A stretch of DNA of 64,000 nt from Pseudomonas flavescens. Its GTDB lineage: Bacteria > Pseudomonadota > Gammaproteobacteria > Pseudomonadales > Pseudomonadaceae. A program made the position numbers and the translations under genes. Where the stretch lies: the NCBI RefSeq assembly GCF_013408425.1, contig NZ_JACBYV010000001.1:2976001-3040000 (forward strand), read 5' to 3'. This document shows positions 41,179-50,593 of this stretch, one piece after another. The number at the start of each line of letters is the position of its first letter. Within the stretch, counting starts at the first letter, position 1. The notes beneath the pieces are model-generated. The model was not told the origin of the DNA. It worked only from the letters and a program-made list of their open reading frames with translations, and did no database searches.

Positions 41179-41781
41179 ATGCAAGATTCGTCGCTCCTGA
41201 CTCCCCTCGAAATGGAATTCATACAACAACTTACCGAAAACAGCCCTGCCCCGGTCGACTCCGATCCGGGCCTGCAGGTCGATGCCGCGCGGCAGACCGC
41301 CGAGCTGCTGGCCAGTTGCGCCGCCATGGAACAACTGACGATCGAGGCGCATGTCGCCAATCAGCGCCTGTCGTTCACGCCTCATCTGGTCACCGACGAG
41401 CAGAACACCCCGCATCTGGAACTGGGGGTGCCGCAGATTTTCGAAGAGGGCTCGTTCGACCGCGCCTGGCGCCTGCCACTCGACCCGCCGCGCCCCCTGC
41501 TGGCACGCGACGGGCAGCCGGGCAGCCTGTTCATCCATGAACTGTCGCTAAGTGGTCTGTTGGTGGCGCAAACCGCAAAAGCCTCGCCACCCGAGCGTTT
41601 CAGCCTCGATCTGGATGTCGATGAAGTGCAGCCGATCACGCTGCAGGGCAGCCTGGTGCGCGTCACCGACGACGGCATGCTGGCCTATGAGCTGACGCTG
41701 GACGAAGACAACGGCGAACGCCTGCAGAGCTACCTCTATCAGCAACACCGCAGTCTGTATCCCCGCGCCCACCCGCTCTGA
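41179..41781 (+). CDS. Conserved hypothetical protein, possible PilZ-like fold
   Basis: A 200-residue soluble protein. The C-terminal half (FIHELSLSGLLVAQ...DEVQPITLQGSLVRVTDDGMLAYELTLDEDNGERLQSYLYQQHRSLYP) has the strand order of PilZ-like domains, including the LSLSG turn, but the RxxxR cyclic-di-GMP motif is not visible. It follows the LOV gene by 30 bases and may be co-transcribed. Function uncertain. Confidence 0.6.
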   Translation: MQDSSLLTPLEMEFIQQLTENSPAPVDSDPGLQVDAARQTAELLASCAAMEQLTIEAHVANQRLSFTPHLVTDEQNTPHLELGVPQIFEEGSFDRAWRLPLDPPRPLLARDGQPGSLFIHELSLSGLLVAQTAKASPPERFSLDLDVDEVQPITLQGSLVRVTDDGMLAYELTLDEDNGERLQSYLYQQHRSLYPRAHPL

Positions 41782-41792
41782 AACAAGCGGCC

Positions 41793-42746
41793 TCAGGTAT
41801 CCAGGCGACCCGCCAGAAACTGCCGCAGACGCCGACGCATCAGACGGCCCTCGCTGCCCAGGCAGGCGATGGTTGAACCGCGCAACCCTTCCTCGAGCAG
41901 ATCGGCACCCTCGCCCACCAGCGCGACCGGGCATTCGAGAGCGAGCGCCAGGCGCTCCAGCGCCTGCGGGGTATCCGCGACCGGCGCCTGGTTGGAAAAC
42001 ACCACCACCGCAACTGGCCGCATCCTGCCGCACACCTGCGGCAGCTCTTCCAGCGACTGACCGATGCCCAGTACATGCACGGCGACATCGGCCGGGTTCA
42101 GCAGCAGGCCGGTGACCAGCAGCTCCAGTTCGCGGCAACGCCCCGGCAGTGCCACCAGCAGCAGGCGGCCCCCAGGCTGATCGCGCAGGTTGTGCAAGCG
42201 CTGCAACACACGGCCACGCAGGAAGGTATCGAAGAACAGCCATTCACTGCCGTACCCAGGACGACCATGACGCAACAGCAGGCGCTGCCAGAGCGGCATG
42301 ATGATGTCCTGAAAGGTGACCGACAGCGGGTAGCTGGAAAAGACCTGCCCGTACACGCGGTCCAGCTCGGCCTCGTCGTAAGCCTGCACGGCCTCCAGCA
42401 GGCGGCTCTGCCACTGCGCCCATTCGCCCGACGTAGCCGACTCGTAAGTCGGAGCACCGCTGGTTTCACTGGCAGCGTGGCGAGCGAGGATCCGACCGAC
42501 CTTGCTGACCGGCACCCCGCGTTCGATCCAGGCCAGCACGCTGCGTACCGTCTCCACGTCGACAGGTGAGTACAGGCGATGACCACTGTCGGTACGCACC
42601 GGCTGGATCAGGCCGTAGCGCCGCTCCCAGGCACGTAGCGTCACAGGGTTCACACCCGTCAACCGAGCCACTTCGCGAATCGGAAACAGTTCCTCTTCCT
42701 TGAAAGCGCTTGAGTTGAAAGGTACGGAACCAACCAGATCGGACAT
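41793..42746 (-). CDS. MerR-family regulator resembling class II LitR/PplR
   Basis: An N-terminal MerR HTH (LFPIREVARLTGVNPVTLRAWERRYGLIQPVRTDSGHRLYSPVDVETV) is followed by a region shaped like the cobalamin-binding half of CarH/LitR (helical bundle, then LLLVALPGRCRELELLVTGLLL). The histidine signature of B12 binding is absent at the expected place (SEWLFFDTF). It therefore fits class II LitR proteins, which depend on a separate LOV photoreceptor in P. putida. I give the ATG start (317 aa); a TTG at 42779 has a GGAG 5 bases upstream and is a real alternative. Confidence 0.83.
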   Translation of the reverse strand: MSDLVGSVPFNSSAFKEEELFPIREVARLTGVNPVTLRAWERRYGLIQPVRTDSGHRLYSPVDVETVRSVLAWIERGVPVSKVGRILARHAASETSGAPTYESATSGEWAQWQSRLLEAVQAYDEAELDRVYGQVFSSYPLSVTFQDIIMPLWQRLLLRHGRPGYGSEWLFFDTFLRGRVLQRLHNLRDQPGGRLLLVALPGRCRELELLVTGLLLNPADVAVHVLGIGQSLEELPQVCGRMRPVAVVVFSNQAPVADTPQALERLALALECPVALVGEGADLLEEGLRGSTIACLGSEGRLMRRRLRQFLAGRLDT

Positions 42747-42813
42747 AAGAAAAACCGCAGCAGGGTCAGAAGCCTGCAAGTCTACTCCAGCTGCGAGTGC
42801 CTTTCAGTTTAGT

Positions 42814-42830
42814 TGTACAAATCCTGTACA
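42814..42830. promoter_or_regulatory. TGTACA-N5-TGTACA box upstream of the MerR gene
   Basis: Two TGTACA palindromes (42814-42819, 42825-42830) are spaced 11 bp start to start, one helical turn, between the MerR gene and the divergent monooxygenase-domain gene. They are candidate autoregulatory LitR-type sites. Confidence 0.55.
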
Positions 42831-43009
42831 TGGGCGATCGTCGGCTCCGTAGCACTTCATTGCACCGGCAGGCGCCCTGAAACAGGGCATGATTGATGCT
42901 CCAAGGGGCCATGACGGCCTGCAAAAATTCCGAACGTCGACAGGCGACCAAGACTCGAAGCCCTTGCAACTGCCGGGCTTGAAGCGTTTTTTAGCGGTTA
43001 CGCACGACA

Positions 43010-43041
43010 TTGCTGGATAATTTGTACAAAACAGGAATAAT
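43010..43041 (+). promoter_or_regulatory. MerR-type promoter with TTGTACAA in an overlong spacer
   Basis: TTGCTG (43010-43015) and AATAAT (43036-43041) are separated by 20 bases, with TTGTACAA (43022-43029) in the middle. Long spacers with the operator inside are typical of MerR-controlled promoters. It lies 90 bases before the monooxygenase-domain gene. Confidence 0.5.
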
Positions 43042-43130
43042 CCTTGCTGCGTTCAAGACGCGACTCACCACCCCGAGCCGCGCTATCCGCCTGACCCTAC
43101 CCTGGCCAGGTGCTCTGCAGGAGATACACG

Positions 43131-43703
43131 ATGTCTACCGAACCGGTCACCCTCATGGTGGCGCGCCGTGTCGCCAACGGGCGCTATCAGGATTTCATCG
43201 CCTGGCTACGCGAAGGCGAGCAACTGGCTACCGACTTCCCCGGCTATCTGGGCTCTGGCGTACTGGCTCCGCCGCCAGACGACGACGAATTCCAGATGGT
43301 ATTTCGCTTTACCGACGAGCAGACCATGGCCGCCTGGGAGCACTCCGCCTCTCGTCGTGCCTGGCTCAGCCGCGGCAAGGGGCTCTTCGCTCAGCCCCAT
43401 GAGCAGCGCGCTCTGGGTATAGACGCCTGGTTCGGCAGCGGCCTGCGGCAACCTCCGCGCTGGAAGCAGACCATCGCCATCTGGCTGGCCTTCTTCCCGG
43501 TTTCACTTGGCTTCAACCTGTTGTTCGGCGGCCTGCTGGCGGACGTTCCGCTGGTGACCCGCGTGCTGCTCAGCACCCTGGCGCTAACGCCGCTGATGAC
43601 CTACCTGTTCATCCCTCTGGTCACCCGCCTGCTGGCTCCATGGCTGCAGGGCAACCGTCCCGCCGGCCTGATGCGCCGCGTGAGCCCCTCCACCGGCCGC
43701 TGA
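43131..43703 (+). CDS. Antibiotic biosynthesis monooxygenase (ABM) domain membrane protein
   Basis: The ATG at 43131 has AGGAGA 7 bases upstream; 190 residues. An ABM domain (about residues 5-95: VTLMVARRVANGRYQDFIAWLREGEQLATDFPGYLGSGV, FQMVFRFTDEQTMAAWEHS) is fused to two transmembrane helices (IAIWLAFFPVSLGFNLLFGGLLA, TLALTPLMTYLFIPLVTRLLAP). The TGTACA promoter upstream places it with the light-response genes. Substrate unknown. Confidence 0.8.
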   Translation: MSTEPVTLMVARRVANGRYQDFIAWLREGEQLATDFPGYLGSGVLAPPPDDDEFQMVFRFTDEQTMAAWEHSASRRAWLSRGKGLFAQPHEQRALGIDAWFGSGLRQPPRWKQTIAIWLAFFPVSLGFNLLFGGLLADVPLVTRVLLSTLALTPLMTYLFIPLVTRLLAPWLQGNRPAGLMRRVSPSTGR

Positions 43704-43753
43704 GCCGGGAACGCCATGGCCCTCGCAGGCCATGGCGCTTCGCTTTTCCACAC

Positions 43754-43771
43754 TGTACGAAGGGTTGTACA
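43754..43771. promoter_or_regulatory. TGTACG-N6-TGTACA box upstream of folM-folE-folX
   Basis: TGTACG (43754-43759) and TGTACA (43766-43771) form the larger inverted repeat CTGTAC...GTACAG, 14 bases before a TATAAC (43786-43791). Same motif as the boxes at 42814 and 43022, tying the pterin genes to the MerR regulator. Confidence 0.5.
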
Positions 43772-43856
43772 GCTTCTGTGGCTACTATAACGTTGCATGG
43801 CCAAGGCTACCGACCTTCATAACGGCGCCTTTCCCGTTCACTCCCGGCCATTTCCC

Positions 43857-44567
43857 ATGAGCGTCAGCAACGCCCCGATCCTGATCACCGGCGCCAGCCA
43901 GCGTGTCGGCCTCCATTGCGCCGAACGGCTGCTCGATGACGGCCACTCCTTGATCGTCACCTACCGCAGTGACAGGCCTGAACTGGAGAAACTGCGTGAG
44001 CGCGGCGTGCTGACCCTGCATGCCGATTTCACGGACGAGGCGAGCATTCTCGCCTTCATCGAACGCTTGCAGCGCCATACCGATACGTTGCGCGCCATCG
44101 TGCACAACGCATCGGCCTGGTTCGCGGAAACGTCCGGCGACGAAGCCGCGGCCTTCCAGCAACTGTTCACCGTGCACATGCTGGCGCCCTACCTGATCAA
44201 CCTGCACTGCGCCGCGCTGCTACAGCGCAGCGAACAGGCGGACATCATCCACATCAGCGATGACGTGGTGCGCAAGGGCAGCGGCAACCGCCCGGCGTAC
44301 TGCGCCAGCAAGGCGGGCCTGGACAGCCTGACCCTGTCCTTCGCTGCGCGCTTCGCCCCGCGCATCAAGGTCAATGGCATCGCCCCGGCCCTGCTGATGT
44401 TCAACCCGCAAGACGACGCCGAATACCGCACCAAGGCGCTCGGCAAATCGGCACTGGGCTTCGAGCCCGGGCCCCATGTGATTTACCAGAGCCTGCGCTA
44501 TCTGCTGGACACCCCCTACATTACCGGCACCACCCTGACCGTGAACGGCGGCCGCCACCTCAAGTGA
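43857..44567 (+). CDS. folM: Dihydromonapterin reductase (FolM)
   Basis: Short-chain dehydrogenase reducing dihydromonapterin to tetrahydromonapterin (and dihydrofolate weakly) with NADPH. From the ATG at 43857 it has 236 residues: cofactor loop ITGASQRVGLHCAE, NASAW, and the active-site YxxxK as YCASKAG. An ATG at 43797 falls at the predicted transcription start and is less likely. First gene of folM-folE-folX. Confidence 0.85.
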   Translation: MSVSNAPILITGASQRVGLHCAERLLDDGHSLIVTYRSDRPELEKLRERGVLTLHADFTDEASILAFIERLQRHTDTLRAIVHNASAWFAETSGDEAAAFQQLFTVHMLAPYLINLHCAALLQRSEQADIIHISDDVVRKGSGNRPAYCASKAGLDSLTLSFAARFAPRIKVNGIAPALLMFNPQDDAEYRTKALGKSALGFEPGPHVIYQSLRYLLDTPYITGTTLTVNGGRHLK

Positions 44568-44588
44568 GGCGCCGCGAGGACAATGAAG

Positions 44589-45149
44589 ATGAACCCATTA
44601 CTGCCCAATCATTACCGCGAAATCCTCCTCGGCATCGGCGAGAACCCCGAGCGCGAAGGTTTGCTGGATACCCCCAAGCGCGCCGCCAAGGCCATGCAGT
44701 ACCTGTGCAACGGCTATGAGAAGAGCCTTGAGGAGGTGGTCAACGGCGCGCTGTTCAGCTCCGACAGCGACGAGATGGTGATCGTCAAGGACGTCGAACT
44801 GTACTCGCTCTGCGAACACCACCTGCTGCCGTTCATTGGCAAGGCTCACGTGGCGTACATCCCCACCGGCAAGGTGCTGGGGCTGTCGAAGATCGCCCGT
44901 ATCGTCGACATGTACGCACGCCGCCTGCAGATCCAGGAAAACCTTACCCGGCAGATCGCCAACGCCATCGAGGAAGTCACCCAGGCCGCAGGCGTGGCCG
45001 TGGTCATCGAGGCCCAGCACATGTGCATGATGATGCGTGGCGTAGAGAAACAGAACTCGGTGATGAGCACCTCAGTGATGCTCGGCGCCTTCCGCGAGTC
45101 CTACAATACGCGCCATGAATTCCTGCAACTGATCGGACGGAGCAAGTAA
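44589..45149 (+). CDS. folE: GTP cyclohydrolase I, type 1
   Basis: Converts GTP to 7,8-dihydroneopterin triphosphate, entry point of folate and monapterin synthesis. About 186 residues (the ATG at 44589 fits the GAGGA site best; 44583 also possible). Zinc and substrate motifs [20 protein letters not shown] and [12 protein letters not shown] are intact. Confidence 0.95.
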   Translation: MNPLLPNHYREILLGIGENPEREGLLDTPKRAAKAMQYLCNGYEKSLEEVVNGALFSSDSDEMVIVKDVELYSLCEHHLLPFIGKAHVAYIPTGKVLGLSKIARIVDMYARRLQIQENLTRQIANAIEEVTQAAGVAVVIEAQHMCMMMRGVEKQNSVMSTSVMLGAFRESYNTRHEFLQLIGRSK

Positions 45150-45151
45150 CC

Positions 45152-45523
45152 ATGCCCAGACTGGAACCTGGCATGGCGCGTATCCGCGTCAAGGATCTGC
45201 GCCTGCGCACCTTCATCGGCATCAAGGAAGAAGAGATCAACAACAAGCAGGACGTGCTGATCAACCTGACCATCCTTTACCCGGCCGTCGACGCGGTGCG
45301 TGACAACGACATCGATCACGCCCTCAACTACCGGACCATCACCAAGGCCATCATCAGCCATGTCGAAGGCAACCGCTTCGCCCTGCTGGAACGCCTGACC
45401 CAGGAAATTCTCGACCTGGTGATGGCCAACGAAACGGTGCGCTACGCTGAAGTGGAAGTCGACAAGCCACACGCCCTGCGCTTCGCCGAGTCGGTGTCGA
45501 TCACCCTCGCCGGCCATCGCTGA
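45152..45523 (+). CDS. folX: Dihydroneopterin triphosphate 2'-epimerase
   Basis: Epimerises dihydroneopterin triphosphate to the monapterin form. 123 residues with the FolB/FolX fold ([67 protein letters not shown]). It starts 2 bases after folE. With FolM and FolE it makes the tetrahydromonapterin cofactor route. Confidence 0.92.
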   Translation: MPRLEPGMARIRVKDLRLRTFIGIKEEEINNKQDVLINLTILYPAVDAVRDNDIDHALNYRTITKAIISHVEGNRFALLERLTQEILDLVMANETVRYAEVEVDKPHALRFAESVSITLAGHR

Positions 45524-45607
45524 TCCGCCGCAATCGGCAGGCGGCCCTGTTGCCGACCTGCCCGCCGGCTTCTATCATCGCCGCCACGCCCTCCAGAGTG
45601 CATCGCC

Positions 45608-45910
45608 ATGAATGATCAAGAACGTCTCGAACTGGAAGCAGCCGCCTATCGCCGCCTGGTTCAGCACCTGCGCGAAAGGCCGGACGTACAGAACATCGAC
45701 CTGATGAATCTGGCCGGCTTCTGCCGCAACTGCCTGTCCAAGTGGTACAAGGCCGCAGCTGACGACCTCGATATCGCGATCACCCCGGATCAGGCCCGTG
45801 AAGAGGTGTATGGCATGCCCTACGCCGAATGGAAGGCCAAGTACCAGACCGAAGCCAGCGCCGAGCAACAGGCTGCCTTCAACGCCAAGACCCCGAAAGG
45901 AACAGCATGA
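45608..45910 (+). CDS. DUF1244 protein
   Basis: A 100-residue soluble protein with the DUF1244 helical core (RRLVQHLRERPDVQNIDLMNLAGFCRNCLSKWYKAAADDLDI, VYGMPYAEWKAKYQ). The two cysteines in GFCRNC are conserved in the family. It overlaps the HopJ gene by 4 bases. Function unknown. Confidence 0.88.
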   Translation: MNDQERLELEAAAYRRLVQHLRERPDVQNIDLMNLAGFCRNCLSKWYKAAADDLDIAITPDQAREEVYGMPYAEWKAKYQTEASAEQQAAFNAKTPKGTA

Positions 45911-46248
45911 GCCACCTGAACGACTTCCGCGCCCGCCTGAGCGGCGAGCATTTCGCCTTCGCCGAGACCCTGGCCTTCATTACCGAGCACTATGCCTATC
46001 AGCCCAGCGCCTTTCGCAACGGCGATGTCAGCAACGCGGCTGGCCAGAACGAAGGCTCGTGCAAGACCCTCGGCCTGGCTCTGCTCGAAAACCTGAGCGA
46101 CAAGGAAGCCCTGCTGTGCTTTGGCGAACACTACCGCAGCGTTCTGGCCACCCCTGAAGGCAGTGACCACGCCAACATCCGCGCCCTGATGAGCAGCGGC
46201 CTGGCAGGCGTCAGCTTCGAACAGCAGCCGCTGACCCGCAAGGCCTGA
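45907..46248 (+). CDS. HopJ-family protein
   Basis: A 113-residue protein: MSHLNDFRARLSGEHFAFAETLAFITEHYAYQPSAFRNGD... to LLCFGEHYRSVLATPEGSDHANIRALM. The family is named after a type III effector but is widespread in bacteria without such systems, and there is no secretion cluster here, so a housekeeping role is likelier. Its ATG overlaps the DUF1244 stop. Confidence 0.87.
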   Translation: MSHLNDFRARLSGEHFAFAETLAFITEHYAYQPSAFRNGDVSNAAGQNEGSCKTLGLALLENLSDKEALLCFGEHYRSVLATPEGSDHANIRALMSSGLAGVSFEQQPLTRKA

Positions 46249-46413
46249 GCCCTCCCGCCCCCACGGCTGGGCGCTCGCCCGGCCAGCTCCGCCGCCCTGC
46301 CTAGCCGGTCGGCGGCACTCCTGACAATCATCACGCCCACAGCAAAACCGCCCTGCAGCGAGATCGCCAAGGGAGCCGGTTGATACGTCGTGGGTGATGC
46401 TTACGGAGAATCG

Positions 46414-46449
46414 CACACCGGGACCCTGAGCAATGCAGGGCCCGGTGTG
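46414..46449. terminator. Strong hairpin 3' of argG, possible terminator
   Basis: CACACCGGG-A-CCCTG pairs with CAGGG-CCCGGTGTG (14 bp, one bulge, 7-base loop), 25 bases past the argG stop. No T-run on either strand, so it may be an mRNA-stabilising hairpin or a factor-dependent stop. Confidence 0.5.
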
Positions 46450-46473
46450 GATGGGGGCTGGAACGCCGCTGCC

Positions 46474-47691
46474 TTACAGCAGCTTGCGATCCTTGCCAGC
46501 AGCGATGCGCAGGCGCAGCGCATTGAGCTTGATGAAGCCCGCCGCGTCGGCCTGGTTGTAGGCACCGCCGTCTTCTTCGAAGGTGGCGATGTTGGCATCG
46601 AACAGCGAGTCGTCGGATTGACGGCCAGTGACGATGACGTTGCCCTTGTACAGTTTCAGACGCACCACACCATTCACGTTGGCCTGGGAAGCGTCGATCA
46701 TCTGTTGCAGCATCAGGCGCTCCGGGCTCCACCAGAAACCGTTGTAGATCAGGCTGGCGTACTTCGGCATCAGCTCGTCTTTCAGGTGAGCGACTTCGCG
46801 GTCCAGGGTGATCGACTCGATGGCGCGATGCGCCTTGAGCATGATGGTGCCGCCCGGGGTCTCGTAGCAGCCACGGGACTTCATGCCCACGTAACGGTTC
46901 TCGACGATGTCCAGACGGCCGATGCCGTTCTCGCCGCCGATGCGGTTCAGTTCGGCCAGCACGGTAGCCGGGCTCAGCGCCTTGCCGTCGATGGCGACGA
47001 TGTCGCCGGCCTTGTAGGTCAGCTCGATGTAGGTCGGGGTATCCGGAGCCGCTTCAGGCGACTTGGTCCAGCGCCACATGTCTTCTTCGTGCTCGGTCCA
47101 GGTGTCTTCCAGCACGCCGCCTTCATAGGAGATGTGCAGCAGGTTGGCATCCATGGAGTACGGCGATTTCTTCTTGCCGTGACGCTCGATCGGGATCGCA
47201 TGCTTCTCGGCGTAGTCCATCAGCTTCTCGCGGGACAGCAGGTCCCACTCGCGCCAGGGAGCGATGACTTTGACACCAGGCTTGAGGGCATAGGCACCCA
47301 GTTCGAAGCGAACCTGGTCGTTGCCCTTGCCGGTCGCGCCATGGGAGATGGCGTCGGCACCGGTCTCGTTGGCGATTTCGATCAGGCGCTTGGCGATCAG
47401 CGGGCGAGCGATGGAGGTACCCAGCAGGTACTCGCCTTCGTAAACGGTGTTGGCGCGGAACATCGGGTAGACGAAGTCGCGAACGAACTCTTCGCGCAGG
47501 TCATCGATGTAGATTTCCTTGACGCCCATTGCCTTGGCCTTGGCGCGGGCCGGCTCGACCTCTTCGCCCTGACCGAGATCGGCGGTGAAGGTCACCACTT
47601 CACAGTTATAGGTATCTTGCAGCCACTTGAGGATCACCGAGGTGTCCAGGCCACCGGAATAGGCCAGAACTACCTTTTTGACGTCCGCCAT
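46474..47691 (-). CDS. argG: Argininosuccinate synthase
   Basis: Joins citrulline and aspartate with ATP in arginine synthesis. 405 residues from [28 protein letters not shown], the ATP P-loop. Other conserved parts are [13 protein letters not shown] and [11 protein letters not shown]. Monocistronic; neighbour of motY and pyrC as in P. aeruginosa. Confidence 0.97.
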   Translation of the reverse strand: MADVKKVVLAYSGGLDTSVILKWLQDTYNCEVVTFTADLGQGEEVEPARAKAKAMGVKEIYIDDLREEFVRDFVYPMFRANTVYEGEYLLGTSIARPLIAKRLIEIANETGADAISHGATGKGNDQVRFELGAYALKPGVKVIAPWREWDLLSREKLMDYAEKHAIPIERHGKKKSPYSMDANLLHISYEGGVLEDTWTEHEEDMWRWTKSPEAAPDTPTYIELTYKAGDIVAIDGKALSPATVLAELNRIGGENGIGRLDIVENRYVGMKSRGCYETPGGTIMLKAHRAIESITLDREVAHLKDELMPKYASLIYNGFWWSPERLMLQQMIDASQANVNGVVRLKLYKGNVIVTGRQSDDSLFDANIATFEEDGGAYNQADAAGFIKLNALRLRIAAGKDRKLL

Positions 47692-47790
47692 GCCATCCAC
47701 TCCACGGGTTGTTCGGAAAGCCCGTGATTCTACTGCCCATGGCCCGCGATTTACAGGGGTGCGACAGGCCATGGCATTGAAGCGACAGGA

Positions 47791-48720
47791 TCAGGAGGTG
47801 GCGGCAGGCGTGGAAGGCACCGGTGGAGCAGCTTGTTCGACAGGCTGCACGGGGGCTTCGGGCACTTTTTCCAGCTTTATGGAAACCCTGCGGTTCCTTT
47901 CCCGGTTGGCGGCAGTGGTGTTGGGCGCCAGCGGATAACGCTCGCCGTGGAAGCGCATGACGATGCGCTCTTCGGGGATGCCCTGGGCCTTGAAGTACTC
48001 CATCACCGCCAACGCACGGCGGCGCGACAGGTCACGGTTGGTCAGGCGGTTGCCGCTGTTGTCGGAGTGACCGTCCAGCTCGATGCGGTTGACCGTCGGG
48101 TCGGCCTTCATGAAATCGAGAATGATCTCCAGCCTGGCCTTGGCCATGGGGTCGAGCTCTGCCCCGCCGCCCGGGAAGCCGATGGTGGACTGCCGGACCT
48201 GGTCGAAGTTGACCGGTAGCAGCTTGGCGGTGCAGTTCAGGTAATCCTCGTAGGCCTTGCGAAAACGCACCGGCAGCATCCGCACTTCGAGATCGCCGCC
48301 CATCGAGCTGCGATGGCGCACCAGCGGGCTGCGCCCTTCCAGCAGACCGGTCAGCAAACGCCCGGCCTGCTCCTGGCTGCTGTTGAACGGCACTTCGCCG
48401 CTGCCGACACTGACCACACCGAGGTTGATGTCGCCGCGCCCCGGCTGCCAGGGCGCGGCTGCCGCCAGCAGCGTCGCCGAGCCCCTGCCCAGCCAGCGCT
48501 CCCGAGGCTGCAGGCGAAAGGTCGCCTGCTCACCAGCGCGGCGCACGAACTGTCCCGAACCGAAATCGGTGATCGGTTGCGTCAGGCGACACTCGAACTG
48601 GTCGCCGGCCACCTGCCATTCGACCTTTTCCAGACGAGTCTGGAAGCTGATCGCGGCCGCAGGCAGACTCAAGCCTGCGCCGGCGAGCAATCCGACGATG
48701 AGGAAAAGAGGCTGGCGCAC
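47791..48720 (-). CDS. motY: Flagellar motor protein MotY
   Basis: Periplasmic T-ring component that helps stator assembly. The GTG at 48718-48720 has GGAG six bases upstream and opens a signal peptide (MRQPLFLIVGLLAGAGLSLPAAA); 309 residues. The N-terminal MotY domain is followed by an OmpA-like peptidoglycan-binding domain (RIELDGHSDNSGNRLTNRDLSRRRALAVMEYF...NRERNRRVSI). Gene order with argG and pyrC supports the call. Confidence 0.92.
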   Translation of the reverse strand: MRQPLFLIVGLLAGAGLSLPAAAISFQTRLEKVEWQVAGDQFECRLTQPITDFGSGQFVRRAGEQATFRLQPRERWLGRGSATLLAAAAPWQPGRGDINLGVVSVGSGEVPFNSSQEQAGRLLTGLLEGRSPLVRHRSSMGGDLEVRMLPVRFRKAYEDYLNCTAKLLPVNFDQVRQSTIGFPGGGAELDPMAKARLEIILDFMKADPTVNRIELDGHSDNSGNRLTNRDLSRRRALAVMEYFKAQGIPEERIVMRFHGERYPLAPNTTAANRERNRRVSIKLEKVPEAPVQPVEQAAPPVPSTPAATS

Positions 48721-48870
48721 AGCGAGCTCCACAAGAAAACACAACGTTCCCTGTGGGTATCGGTGCAGGCGGGGAAAACTTGAGCCGTGCGATGGCCTAT
48801 CTGCGGCGTGCCCCCGCCGGCCTTTTCCGGTAGCATTCCGGGCATGTTTCGCCCCCGCCTGGAAGCCTCA

Positions 48871-49917
48871 ATGACCGACCGCATCACCCTGCTGCGTCCT
48901 GACGACTGGCACATTCACCTGCGCGATGGCGCGGTACTGCCGCACACCGTGGCCGATGTCGCCCGTACCTTCGCCCGCGCGATCATCATGCCCAACCTGG
49001 TGCCGCCGGTGCGCAACGCCAGCGAGGCCGTTGGCTACCGCCAGCGCATCCTCGACGCGCGGCCAGCCGGCAGCCAGTTCGAGCCGTTGATGGTGCTGTA
49101 TCTCACCGATCGCACCAGCGGTGACGACATCCGCGCAGCCAAGGCCAGCGGCATCGTCTATGCCGCGAAGATGTACCCAGCCGGGGCGACCACCAACTCC
49201 GACTCTGGCGTGACCAGCCTGGACAACATCACAGGCGCCCTCGAGGCCCTGGCAGAAACCGGCATGCCGCTGCTGGTACACGGCGAGGTCACCCGCGCCG
49301 AGATCGACGTCTTCGATCGCGAAAAAGCCTTCATCGACGAACACATGCGTCGTCTGGTGGAACGCTTCCCGACCTTGAAAGTGGTATTCGAGCACATCAC
49401 CACCGGTGATGCCGCCCAGTTCGTCAAGGAAGCACCGGCCAACGTCGGCGCCACCATTACCCCCCAGCACCTGCTGTACAACCGCAACCACATGCTGGTC
49501 GGCGGCATTCGTCCGCACTTCTATTGCCTGCCGATCCTCAAGCGCAACACGCACCAGGAAGCGCTGCTCGATGCAGCCACCAGCGGCAATCCGAAGTTCT
49601 TCCTGGGTACCGACTCGGCCCCCCATGCGCAGCACGCCAAGGAAAACGCCTGCGGCTGCGCTGGCTGCTACACCGCCTATGCGGCCATCGAGCTGTATGC
49701 CGAGGCCTTCGAGCAGCGTGGCGCGCTGGACAAACTGGAAGCCTTCGCCAGCCACTTCGGCCCGGACTTCTACGCTCTACCACGCAATACCGACACCATC
49801 ACCCTGGTGCGTGAGTCGTGGAACGCACCGGCCAGCCTGCCATTCGGCGAGCAGACGGTAATCCCCTTGCGCGCGGGCGAATCGCTGCGCTGGCGTCTGC
49901 TGGAGGCAGGGCAATGA
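48871..49917 (+). CDS. pyrC: Dihydroorotase, class II (PyrC)
   Basis: Cyclises carbamoyl aspartate to dihydroorotate in pyrimidine synthesis. 348 residues from [20 protein letters not shown]. Metal ligands are visible in DWHIHLRDG, the carboxylated lysine in YAAKMYPAG, histidines in VHGEVT and FEHITT, and the catalytic Asp in LGTDSAPH. It overlaps rnt by 4 bases. Confidence 0.96.
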   Translation: MTDRITLLRPDDWHIHLRDGAVLPHTVADVARTFARAIIMPNLVPPVRNASEAVGYRQRILDARPAGSQFEPLMVLYLTDRTSGDDIRAAKASGIVYAAKMYPAGATTNSDSGVTSLDNITGALEALAETGMPLLVHGEVTRAEIDVFDREKAFIDEHMRRLVERFPTLKVVFEHITTGDAAQFVKEAPANVGATITPQHLLYNRNHMLVGGIRPHFYCLPILKRNTHQEALLDAATSGNPKFFLGTDSAPHAQHAKENACGCAGCYTAYAAIELYAEAFEQRGALDKLEAFASHFGPDFYALPRNTDTITLVRESWNAPASLPFGEQTVIPLRAGESLRWRLLEAGQ

Positions 49918-50588
49918 GCGAAGAACAGTACGAAGACGACCAGGATCAGCCGAGCAGCAGCGGCCCGCGCCATCCCATGGCAGCGCGCTTTCGCGGCTAC
50001 CTGCCGGTCGTGGTGGATGTCGAGACCGGCGGCTTCAACAGCGCCACCGATGCCCTGCTGGAGATCGCGGCCACCACCATCGGCATGGACGAGAGCGGCT
50101 ACCTGTATCCGGATCACACGCATTTCTTCCGGGTCGAGCCGTTCGAAGGCGCCAATATCGAACAGGCGGCCCTGGAGTTCACCGGCATCAAGCTCGATCA
50201 CCCGCTGCGCATGGCGGTGAGCGAAGAGCACGCGCTGACCGAGATTTTCCGCGGCCTGCGCAAATCCCTGAAGGCCAATGGCTGCAAGCGCGCCATTCTG
50301 GTCGGCCACAACAGCAGCTTCGACCTGGGCTTCCTGAATGCCGCGGTCGCTCGCTGTGACCTCAAGCGCAATCCCTTCCACCCCTTCTCCAGCTTCGACA
50401 CCGCCAGCCTCGCCGGCCTCGCCTACGGGCAGACCGTGCTGGCCAAGGCGTGCCAGGCCGCCGGCATCGAGTTCGACGGCCGTGAAGCCCACTCCGCCCG
50501 CTATGACACCGAGAAGACCGCCGAGCTGTTCTGCGGCATCGTCAATCGCTGGAAGGAAATGGGCGGCTGGGAAGATTTCGACGAGTGA
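49914..50588 (+). CDS. rnt: Ribonuclease T
   Basis: 3'-5' exoribonuclease that trims tRNA and rRNA ends and acts on single-stranded DNA. 224 residues with DEDDh motifs: [24 protein letters not shown] and [16 protein letters not shown]. Translationally coupled to pyrC (ATGA). Confidence 0.95.
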   Translation: MSEEQYEDDQDQPSSSGPRHPMAARFRGYLPVVVDVETGGFNSATDALLEIAATTIGMDESGYLYPDHTHFFRVEPFEGANIEQAALEFTGIKLDHPLRMAVSEEHALTEIFRGLRKSLKANGCKRAILVGHNSSFDLGFLNAAVARCDLKRNPFHPFSSFDTASLAGLAYGQTVLAKACQAAGIEFDGREAHSARYDTEKTAELFCGIVNRWKEMGGWEDFDE

Positions 50589-50593
50589 GTGCC

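Noticed and set aside
45907..46248. A type III secretion effector (HopJ name)
   Set aside because: The family is broad and chromosomal; no secretion genes or hrp-box are nearby, so an effector role is not claimed.
49818..49914. A longer RNase T start inside pyrC
   Set aside because: The extra residues are Arg-rich antisense-like sequence; the ATGA-overlap start gives the standard N-terminus.
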